Shown piece by piece: positions 37,401 to 64,000 of a stretch of 64,000 nt of DNA (position 1 is the stretch's first letter; each line of letters starts with the position of its first letter). The DNA lies in contig NC_080683.1 in assembly GCF_030445035.2 (NCBI RefSeq), positions 93,953,675-94,017,674 on the forward strand, in the 5' to 3' direction. This stretch comes from Dasypus novemcinctus (lineage: Eukaryota > Chordata > Mammalia > Cingulata > Dasypodidae). A program made the translations under genes and the position numbers. Below the pieces are notes generated by a model. It was not told where the DNA came from and made no database searches. It was given only the letters and a program-made list of their open reading frames with translations.

Positions 37401-38830
37401 GATGATCATGTGCTTTTTCCCTCTCTTTTTGCTAATGTGTATTGTATTAATTGATTTTCTTATGTCAAACCACCCATTTGATCATAATTCTTTTAATGTG
37501 CTATTGGATTCTATTTGCAAGTATCTCGTTTAGGGTTTTTGCATCTAATATTTATAAGAGAAATTGGTTTTTAATTTTCTTTTCTTCTAGTACTTTTATC
37601 TGGTGCTGTGATTAGGGTGATGTTGGCCTCATGGAATGAGTTAAGGAATGTTCCCTCCTCTTCAAATTTTTGGAAGAATTTGAGCAGGGTTGGTGTTAAT
37701 TCTTCTTGGAATGATTGGTAGAATTTTCCTGTGTAGCCATCTGGTCCTGGGTTTTTCTTTCTTGTGAGGTTTTTGATGACTGATTCAATCTTTATACTTG
37801 TAATTGGTCTGTTGAGGTCTATTTTTTCTAGAGTCAGTATAGGTTGCTGTGTCCATTTCTCAGACTTGGTCCATTTCATCTAAATTTTCTAATTTGTTGG
37901 CATAATTTCTGAGTTTACTTGCCTTTTCTCTCTTTTTTCTTTGTCAGTATAGCTAAGAGTTTGTCATTTTATTGATCTTCTCAAAGTACCAACTTCTGGT
38001 TGTGATCATTCTCTTTATTGTTTTTTACTCTCATTTGCATTTATTTCTGCTCTAATCTTTGTTAGTTTTTTCCTTCTACTTGCTTTAGGATTAATTTACT
38101 GTTATTTTTCTAGTTCCTGTAGGTATGCAATTAGGTCTTTGATTTTAGCTGTTTCTTCTTTTTTAATGTAAGTATTGAGGGCTATACATTTTCTTCTCAG
38201 CACTGACTTCACTGCATCCCATAAGTTTTGATATGTTGTGTTCTCATTTTCATTCCTCTTGAGATGTTTACTGATTTCCCTTGCAATTTCTTCTTTGACT
38301 CACTGTTTAAGAGTTTGTTGTTTAACTTCCATATACTTGTGTTTTCCAATACTCCACTTGTCATTGATTTCCAGCTTCATTCCAGTATAGTCAAAGAAAA
38401 TGCTTTGCATAATTTCAATCTTTTAAAATTTATTGAAGCTTGTTTTGTGACTCAACATGTGGTCTGTCCTGGGGAACAATCCATGTGCACTTGAGAAGAA
38501 TGTATAGCCTACTGTTTTGGGGTACAATATTCTGTATATGTCTGTTAGGTCAAGTTCATTTATAATATTATTCAAGTTCTCTGTTCTTATTGATTATCTG
38601 TCTAGATGTCAAGTTCTTATTATCTGTCTAGATGTTCAATATATTGATGAGAGGGGTGTACTGAAGTCTCCAAATATTATTGTAGAAAAGCCTATTTCTT
38701 CCTTTAGTTTTGCCAATGTTTACCTCATGTATTTTGGGGCAACATGGTTAGGTACATAAATGTGATGATTTCTTCTTGGTGGATAGCATTATTCCTGAAA
38801 TGTCAATAATAATGTCCCCACTTATATATT
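34401..38830 (-). mobile_element. Antisense L1, about 4 kb, interrupted by a DAS SINE
   Basis: 3' UTR from 34401, ORF2 C-terminus around 35200-36500, and ORF2 reverse-transcriptase region to the right. The - strand 37571-37879 encodes IESVIKNLTRKKNPGPDGYT and LKFFQKFEEEGT, clear L1 ORF2 motifs. Stops and frameshifts are frequent. A short internal duplication (TATCTGTCTAGATGT) lies at 38596-38636. The SINE at 36531-36900 lies inside. Confidence 0.88.
36531..36900 (-). mobile_element. DAS-type SINE, short (deleted) young form
   Basis: A perfect 12-base target duplication, TTGAGTCTTTTT, lies at 36519-36530 and 36901-36912 in L1. On the - strand: box A TGGCCCAGTGGTTAGGGC, box B GGTTCAAACC, short body lacking the 46-base segment, AATAAATAAATCTTT tail. 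It shares the deletion with the 26.8-kb copy. Confidence 0.92.
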
Positions 38831-40390
38831 TTTTTGTTTTAGTAATTTTCTCTTTTTCTTGGTTAGTCTAGCTAAAGGCTTGTCAAATTTGTTGATTTTT
38901 TTAAAAACCAATTTTTTATTTCATTCATTTTCTCAATTGCGCTTCTATTTCTGTTTCATTTACCTCTATGCCAATCTTTATTATTTCCATCTGCTTGTAT
39001 TGGGTTTGTTTGCTCTTCTTTTTCTAGTTTCTTAATGTGGATGGTTAGGTTATTGATTTCAGATCTCTCTTTTTTAACATAGACATTTACAGCTGTAAAT
39101 TTCCTTCTGGGCACTACTTTTGCTGCATCCCATAAATTCTGGTATGTTGTATTTTCATTTTCATTCATTTCATAATTTCTGATTTCTTTTTGACCCATTG
39201 GTTATTTAAGAGTGCATTGTTTCACTTCCACATATTTGTTAATTTTCCAAACTTCCTTCTGATATTGATTTTTTAAACTTTATTTTGTACATTTAATAAT
39301 TGAAAATATAAACAATTAAAAAAGAAAAAGAAAACACAGTTGAATAAAAAGATATATTTCTCAATTAAAAGTACTGGATACATATAAATTTTTTTTGAAT
39401 CATACAATATGTTACAGAATATATTTCATTCATAGTAACGCAGTCATACAGTATTTGTTCTTTTGTGTCTGGCTTGCTTTGCTCAACATAATGTTCTCCA
39501 GGTTCATTTATGTTGTCATATGCTTTATGACTTCACCTCTTTTTACAGCTGCATAATATTCCATCTTATGAATATACCATATTTTGTTTATCCATTCATC
39601 TTTTGGTGGACACCTGGGTTATTTCCAACTTTAGGCAATCATGAATAATGTCACTATGAACATCAGTGTGCAGATGTCTGTTCGTGTCACTGCTCTCAGT
39701 TCTTCTGGATATATACCCAGTAGTGCTATTGCAGGGTCACGTGGCAACTCTATATTCAACTTCTTTAGGAATTGCCAAACAGTCCTCCACAGTGGCTGCA
39801 CCATTCTGAATTTCCATCAGCAGTGAATAAGCATTTCTCTCTCTCCACATCCTCCCTAATGCTTGTAGTTTCTCTGTCTTTTTAATAGTGGCCATTCTGG
39901 TAGGTGTGAGATGATCTCTCACTGTAGTTTTGATTTGTATTTCCCTAATCCCTAGTGATGTCAAGAATTTTTTCATGTGTTTTTTGCCATTTGTATTTCT
40001 TCTTTGGACAAATGTCTATTCAAGTCTTTCGCCCATTTTTATTTCTAATTTCATTCAATTGTAATCAAAGAACAAACTTCATATGATATTAATCTTTTAA
40101 TATTGACTTAGGCTTGTTTTCTGGCTTAATATATGATATATCCTGGAGAATGTTCCATGTGTTCTTGAGAAGAATATATATTTTGCTGTTGTTGAGTGTT
40201 CTACAGATGTCTGTTAACTCTGGTTTGTTGTTTATTTCCTTCTTATCTTCTGTCAAGTTGTTCTATCCATCATTGAAAATGGGGTATTCCCCGTTTCCAG
40301 CTATTATTGGTGAAATATGGTTCTCCTTTCAATTTTGTCAGTATTTTCTTCATGTATTTTGGGGTTCTATTGTTAGGTACATAATCTGAC
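38831..40390 (-). mobile_element. Second antisense L1 ORF2 segment, with nested L1 3' end
   Basis: ORF2 interior sequence already seen near 37.9-38.8 kb starts again at about 38831 (- strand 38956-39198 reads [18 protein letters not shown]). L1 sequence at about 39259-40045 is a separate 3' UTR and ORF2 end, and the first L1 resumes at 40046-40390. The two must be distinct insertions. Confidence 0.78.
39259..40045 (-). mobile_element. L1 3' end nested in L1
   Basis: It begins with an A-rich antisense 3' UTR and contains reversed ORF2 C-terminal text (TTTGTTTATCCATTCATC, GGATATATACCCAGTAGTG). Flanking L1 is collinear across the insert. Target duplication unclear. Confidence 0.7.
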
Positions 40391-42728
40391 CTTATTTTTA
40401 TTTTAAAGCAGTAACATATTAAAATTATTAACAGAAGGCAGAATATGAAGTACTCTCTATAATATTAAAATAGCTTTGGTAGGCAGAAAAAAAAAGTAGG
40501 TGAAAAACAAACTTTCACAGTAGGAAGTTTCATAGTGTATGATCACTCCAGACCATACTAATCCCAGGCATAATCCAGACAAGGAGAAAGACGTTTCTTA
40601 GAATTCTCCAATGAAAGAGAGTAATTTTATTTTCTTGTTTATGAGAACTAAAAAGGATCTTAAGTTTCTGAAAAAAAATTAGGCACTTTTTTATTGAGGG
40701 CTTTCCCTGTTTTGAGCACTGTACAAGGTCCTTCTTTATAATGTTTCATTTAATTCTCACACCATGAATAAGGTGGGGTCTTATGTCAGTAGAACCTAAG
40801 TCAGGTGTTCCTGTGCAGGGGTGATATTTTAAGGAAGTGTTCCAGGAGAAATGGTAAGGGACTGAGAGTAGCAGGAAGGGAAGGAGAAGCAGCCAAGCAA
40901 GGGTGAGATTTCAGGAGTGTCTAATGGAGGACAACTTCAGCCTGATCCCAAAGAAGAACTGTAGATTGTAAATTACACCTCAGATTTACATCACAAGGCA
41001 AAGAACTGGTGTTTATTTTTCTTAACCGTCATTGACTAAGGGTAACTCTGGTAAGATATAAACTCCAAGTCACTTGAACTTGGGCAAAGACAGTCTGGTA
41101 GCTAAGGGAGGGTCCTCCAAAGGTCTCAGGTACTCTCACATCATATTAGTGGAAATAAAAGGAGGAAGAAGCTGGGAGAGGGGTGTTCAGAAAAGAAGAG
41201 AGGGACCTAAGGAGACCTGGACAGAGAACCCATGAAGTCTACTTTTCCTTTAATATGATCTGCCAGTCATGAAGACACTGTCATTTGGGAACTTCCAAGA
41301 ATCTTCTTTTTCAGATATCATTCTTTTTTCTTCGAACAGAAACAACTTTGTCAGGGATTCTTTACCTGGGATCTGTCAAACTGTATGCAGAGTTTTGTAT
41401 GTTTATAAATGAGTGTTTTCATGTGCATTCCAACCCCCCTTCCACAGGGGAGAGAGTCCATGGCTAACATAAATTTCTCAAAGGGAAAACAAAAATACAA
41501 AAGATTAAGACACACATTTTCAAAGGCCAGCCTCCAAATTTGCCTGTTTTCCTACCTTGTAACTTCTCTATAATATTGGTGCTCATGAGCTCAAATTTAC
41601 TATACTAACATATAAATTTAGGATTATGACTCTCCCCCTCCCTCTTAGCACAGCTTTTGCTGCATCCCATAAATTGTAGAAGGATTGGACTTAATTTCTT
41701 CTTTAAATATTTGGTAAAATTTACCAGCGGAGCCATCTTATCCAGGTCTTTTATTTTACTTGGTTGGAAGAAGCACAAAGAACTTTACATGTTATTCTGT
41801 TAGGCAAATGTTTGACTTAAATTAAGGCAAAGAGTTCATTTAGGGACTTAAATGATCTTGGTTTGAGTTTCCATTGATCAATTTAATTGGCTATTTGCCA
41901 GATACTTAGTGTCTGTTTGGTTTAAACACACATACACACACATCAACCTGTGTATCAAATGATCAATATTTTACAAAATACATATGCAAAAATATGCCAG
42001 TAATTTGCCTGAATACCATTTTCCTTCTGGTTATGCTATATGGTCGGGTCCTTGTGTGCATGCCGTTAATCACTGCATGCTTCTCTTCACAGAATGAGTC
42101 CCAGTGTGTCTCTGCGATACTGTAGAGCTAAGCTCCATGAGGTGAGAAAGCACTGTGGGTACAGCTTTAAAGGGTTGGCTGTGTGAACAGGTGGATGGAC
42201 CCATCTGATCCAACTGCTGGGGGTACCAGGGAAAGGGAAAACTTTTCACAGAGATAATGCCTTTCCCAACAAGTGGTACTAAAAACTGGAAAGTTCAGAT
42301 ACAGCCATAACTTTGGCTGCTCATGGTTATTTCTCCCTTCAGCTCATCTTTCAGTCACCCACCTCCTGAGTCCTATTTCGTTTTTCAAGTTTAAATTTCA
42401 GGGCAAACTCGCTTGACATTAAATTCGCATTTAAGGTCTTTTCTAATGTTCCAAGAAAGGATGGATGACAGGTTGAAGTTGTGGTGAGGCAGTGTGATGC
42501 TGGCTTTTCCTGGAGAATGTTGGAAAGCACGCAACGTATGTGTTCAAGAAACAAAGGATAGAAGAAAGGGAAGATTATGTGGCATTGCGGCAACCCCATC
42601 CCCAAGTCTTTAGGAACTGCTCCTGCTTAAAGTGAGCGTAGGTTAATTTCCACTTCACGTGACTTTTGCCATTAATTATTGCAATTTCACTATTCGTTTC
42701 AACGAACGTCCGTTGCATTACCACTAGA
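40391..42728. other. RFX6 upstream flank, mostly unassigned
   Basis: Largely unique sequence. A worn MIR-like stretch lies near 40690-40790, and 41630-41765 is a short antisense L1 ORF2 fragment (TTTGCTGCATCCCATAAATT then AGCCATCTTATCCAGG). Distal regulatory elements are plausible here but none can be named. Confidence 0.5.
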
Positions 42729-42736
42729 TATAAAAG
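42729..42736 (+). promoter_or_regulatory. Possible TATA box at upstream edge of CpG island
   Basis: A TATAAAAG octamer lies just before the GC-rich region begins. If used, transcription would begin near 42760 and the 5' UTR would be about 780 bases with several upstream ATGs, so it is more likely a minor or chance element than the main RFX6 promoter. Confidence 0.25.
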
Positions 42737-43421
42737 ATGAGGAATCGCCAGGGACGCGTTTAAAGCACGAAAATACTGTAAATGGGAGCGAACGCATCTT
42801 TTCCAACAAGCCCGGGACCAGAGCCGGGAGGGAGGGGGACTCCGGAGTCTGAGCCCCTGTGTGCTCTAGAAGTGCCCGCCGCCGACAGCGCAGTCTGCAC
42901 TAGGGCACTATGTGATGTACCTCCAGCCCCTGAGAAGAGCCCTCCTCGGTTCCTAGGATTATTCCGGGAGTAAGTAAATCTGCTCCGTGCAGCGCAGGGT
43001 GAGCGCTGCTCCGCACCCTCTCCCGCCCCTGCCCGGGCGCGCACGCACCGAGTCTGCCCGGCCGGGAGCATCATTCGTTTCTCGCGAGTGGCCATGCGGA
43101 CAGTTTCAGCTCCTGGAAGCAAGGAGCGTGGAGCTTTCGCGGACAACCCTGCCTGGGGTGTGAAAAGTGTCTTCTGGCCCAGCGCGAGATGAGAGAGAAG
43201 AAAGGAGGCGGCGAGGGACGTGGGGAATGGGACTCTCGCTCTGGCGCGACGGTGGCGCCGGTGACGAGTGCGTTCCTAGTTGAGCATCTGTTGGGAAGGC
43301 AGACGCGCGGAGAATGGCAGGCGGTGGCGCTGCGCCCGGCCCGGCGCCCGGGCCCTCGGAGCTGCCCCCTAGCCCCGCGATCCTCCCCGGCGGCGCTCCC
43401 GGGCGCTGGAGCCCGCGGCCT

Positions 43422-43475
43422 CCCGCCCCGCCCCAGCTGCCCCAGGTCCCCAGCCCCGCCCCGCCCCGCCCCGCG
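43422..43475 (+). promoter_or_regulatory. Cluster of GC boxes (Sp/KLF-type) in RFX6 proximal promoter
   Basis: Repeated CCGCCCC units occur at 43422-43434 and again in an overlapping run at 43454-43475, about 70-120 bases upstream of the RFX6 ATG. Such CCCCGCCCC runs are classic Sp1-family sites. Their position fits a transcription start between about 43480 and 43540, giving a short 5' UTR. This is inference from motif and position. Confidence 0.55.
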
Positions 43476-43541
43476 CGCTGGCGCGGGGCTCCGCCGGGAG
43501 CCTGCCCGCGGCGGGTGCAGAGGTCTCCAGCGGCCGGGAGG

Positions 43542-61220
<17,679 letters not shown>

Positions 61221-62879
61221 GTAAGGATATTTTTCTTCTCTATTTTACATTTGTTATAATATGTCATAAAATGAACAATAAATGTTAATCATCCTTGTTG
61301 GCAGATTTAGAAATAAATGTAATTTACTAGTAGTCCCTTCAAGTAGTGAGAACTTTAGACACAGCTAAGTTAGTGTTGGGACAACTAGAGGTTCTTTACA
61401 TGAACGTACTGTACAACTTCCAGTTAGCTTAGAAGGGATAATTTTTTCCTTAGGTATCAAATACTTAAGAGATTGGAAAAAAAGTCTAGCATTGATCCAA
61501 GAAATTTATACTAAAAAAGTAAGCAAAAAACCTAAAGGTGTGGAAAGAATTGGTATTTGGAATATACCCATTTTGAGAAAATCTGTAATAGTTATCAAGA
61601 AGCCCAAATGCTTGGGACTGTTTTCCCACTTTGTATATCTGTCTATACTACATACATGCATGCATACGGCCCTTTTTCTCCCAAGTAGCCTCCCTCTCGC
61701 CCTTCTAGTGGAGAACAGATCAGCAAACTAACTTTATCTAAATGAGTTAGACTACCATTAGGGACTTCATGGCTAATTAAGCACATGATAAGGCCTTCAT
61801 TATCCTAAAGTTAACTAATGATTAAAGAGAGGTGCCACAACCTAAGGGCACATGACAATGTGTTGTGGGGTAAATGTCGACCTGAGGTAAGTCATAACTC
61901 TATTAGTTTGGTGAAATGATGCAAACATATTAAGAAAGAATATAAAACCCCAACCCTCTGAAATGACCAATTTCTCTCCCCCAGTGCTTTTAATACAGTT
62001 AATGGTTAATTACATAATAAAGTCCTCCAGATTGCTCTTTTTGTCAATGAAATAATACCTCTTTATTAGATAAACAATTGTGAAACTGCAAAAATATTGA
62101 CTCAGAAATAGCATTTCGGTTGACTAAAGTTTATGTCAATAGGGAATTTAAGTAATTTCTCTCAGGTGTTCTTTCTACCAGTTTGATGAGGCTCAGGTGT
62201 TAGGACCAAGCCAGTTGCTACTAGATGTTGTGAATGGCAAGCCACTCTGCATAGAAAAAAAAGAAAAATATTTCTTAACTCTACTTTTTTCCTCTTAAAA
62301 GAGTATACTACAAATTCAGGTGTCATTTTGGTAAAGTGAATAGAAATTATTTTTCTTAGGACGATACAGCCTGTGCAATTTCTAAAGATTCCTGGAGTAG
62401 TAAGAGTATCAATATTATTATCATGATAGAAATTAACACAATTAAGGGCTATCTAAAGGCTCAGATAAATTTTAAATGGTAATAAAGTGCTGGAAAGTGG
62501 GGTTTTCCCAGGATGTGAGACTTTCAGGGCAAATCAGGATGGTTAGTCACCCTACAAGTACTTCAGGTTATCTGAACATTAAAAATGATGAGGTAGGGAG
62601 AATGGATGTTAACATTGCTTATTAACGTCTAAGGAAACTGAGGCTGAGAGATGTATTTGCCTTTTAAAAAATTCAGAGTGCAGTTCTATTCTTTTAGCCC
62701 CATGGTCAAGAAATTAACCAACAGGTACTAGAATTTTAGGGTACTAGGAAATACAATAGTGAGTGGATAAATATGGTCCTGCACCACATTTATTCATTTA
62801 TTAGTGAGGGTTATAGTGTAACAGGAAAATAAATTTGGAAAAAGGAATTATAGTAGTTCTAAAGGGAGACATGGAGTTA

Positions 62880-64000
62880 ACCTAGTTTAGGGGTTGGAGG
62901 GACATTTCCCACAGGAATGACATTTAAGTGAAGAAATGAAATTCAGTGGGAATTGGAGAGAAGAGTGAAGTGGGTGGAGAGAGGAGGAGCCGTTCAGGCA
63001 GAAGGAACACCATAGGTATAGAGGGAGGGGCTTCTTAGATCAGCACTTTCAACATTTGGGGGCTGGATAATTACATGTTGTGGGGGCTGTCCTGAGCATT
63101 GTAGGGTGGTTAACAATATTGAAGAACACCTGTCCTTTACACAGTAGATTCCAGTAGTACCCCTGACCCAACTGTGGCAACCAAAAATATCTCTGACATT
63201 GCTAAAAGTCCCTTCTGTGAGACCCTCTAATGTAGGTGAAGGCAAATGAGAGGAGCATCCTGCTGTAGAATAAAATAGAATCTCCTGGCTGTGACATATA
63301 ATGAGGTGGAGAATGGAACTTTGTGCAGGAACTGGAATGGATTTTAGAATGGGAAGTCACTGGAGAGAAATGGTGTGATCAGACTTGTGTTTTGTAAAAT
63401 TCATTCTGGCTATGCTAAGGAGACTCATTTAGAAAGGTCTGAAAAAGGAAGCAGTAAATCCATTGGAGAGTATATTGGTCATTGGGACAAGAGAAGATTG
63501 AAGTAGGAATAATAGCCTTGAGGACAGAGAAAAGTGACTGATATTAGCTATACTTTCAAAGTAGAATCAATATCTAGCTTTCGTACTGAAGCAACCAGGT
63601 GTTTGATTGTGCCATAAACTAAGTTAGGAAAGTTTGGAAGAATATTGGGTAGAAAGAGAAAGGGTTCTACTTGGTACTTGTCATGTTTTATGTTCTTGTG
63701 AATTACCTACTGTAGGTTTGAAGAGGGCAGTTGAATATATGTGACTGGAATAGAGGTCATATGTGGAGATTTTGTTTAATGTGTAATTGAAAGCTAGAGT
63801 AATGAATAAAAATGCCTATGGAGAAAAATGAATGAGAAAAGAGGTTATTAGAAAAGAGTTGTGAAAAGTGGGGGAAAAGGAAAAGGATAAGGAAGTAACT
63901 GTAGAGAATACAAAGATGTAAGAAAAAAGGAAGAAAATATGATGTCTCAGAAGCCAAGGGAAAAGAATGCTCCCAACAGAAGGAAATGGCCACTACTATC
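62880..64000 (-). repeat. Antisense L2 LINE (right edge), with MER5A inside
   Basis: The order AAGTCACTGGAGAGAAATGG, GTGTGATCAGACTTGTG, ATTCATTCTGGCTATGC, GGGCAGTTGAATATATGTG is antisense L2 reverse-transcriptase region. It is the same family and strand as bases 1-900. It continues past 64000. Confidence 0.7.
63035..63215 (-). mobile_element. MER5A-like hAT DNA transposon relic
   Basis: On the - strand it reads CAATGTCAGAGATATTTTTG, GTTGCCACAGTTGGGTCAGG, CTACAATGCTCAGGACAGCC and CCCCACAACATGTAATTATC in the MER5A order. It interrupts the L2 copy. Confidence 0.8.

Larger units (their letters stand above)
61221..64000 (+). other. RFX6: RFX6 intron 6 (partial)
   Basis: The intron opens with GTAAGG and runs off the window. 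Its first 1.6 kb shows no recognised element; the last 1.1 kb is an antisense L2 carrying a MER5A copy. No acceptor followed by an RFX6 exon 7 coding sequence was found. Confidence 0.75.

Noticed and set aside
37571..37879. 102-codon - strand frame with reverse-transcriptase motifs
   Set aside because: It is part of a decayed L1 ORF2, already covered by the antisense L1 entry; not a separate gene.
42782..42973. Small + strand frame at the start of the CpG island
   Set aside because: Not in a supported transcript, no family match; at most a uORF if the TATA-like motif at 42729 is used.
1..43000. Possible GPRC6A exon (the neighbour upstream of RFX6 in human)
   Set aside because: No class C receptor coding sequence was seen on either strand. 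The human spacing, from memory, would put it left of the window.
61221..64000. Possible RFX6 exon 7
   Set aside because: No AG acceptor followed by a sequence encoding the expected GGFTRKY-like text was found; the distal part is L2/MER5A.

Overview
The window is mammalian nuclear DNA carrying the 5' part of one protein-coding gene, RFX6, on the + strand. The lineage is most probably armadillo or another xenarthran. Eight copies of a tRNA-derived SINE matching the armadillo DAS type are present, and the L1 3' ends here share a distinctive sequence; old mammalian repeats (L2, MIR, MLT1/MaLR LTRs, MER5A) fill in the background. The species call rests on remembered repeat families, not on a database search.

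Layout. Bases 1-900 are an antisense L2 fragment. From about 2.3 to 41.8 kb the sequence is mostly transposon debris: five main antisense L1 blocks (2.9-10.3, 11.6-17.5, 18.5-19.9, 23.6-25.7 and 34.4-40.4 kb), LTR insertions, DAS SINEs, split L2 and MIR copies, and one decayed C2H2 zinc-finger pseudogene at 33.2 kb. Several insertions are nested, and target-site duplications (TSDs) let the order of events be read.

A CpG island (about 42.8-43.8 kb) marks the RFX6 promoter and first exon. Six coding exons can be placed with GT-AG splice sites and matching phases: 43542-43764, 44042-44201, 46788-46911, 48588-48649, 59582-59659 and 61193-61220. They encode the first 225 residues: an acidic, low-complexity N-terminus followed by the whole RFX winged-helix DNA-binding domain. 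Exon 7 and the dimerisation and C-terminal regions lie beyond 64000. The gene body (43.9-64 kb) has only old repeats plus one very short L1 insertion, in clear contrast to the 5' flank.

No CRISPR array, bacterial-type operon, tRNA or rRNA gene, or unknown multigene system was seen. The points most worth checking are an in-frame N-terminal extension of RFX6, a candidate L1 3' transduction in intron 4, two unexplained protein-like or GC-rich stretches in intron 4, DAS subfamilies that differ by a shared deletion and by a dimeric tRNA layout, and several insertions datable from their flanks.
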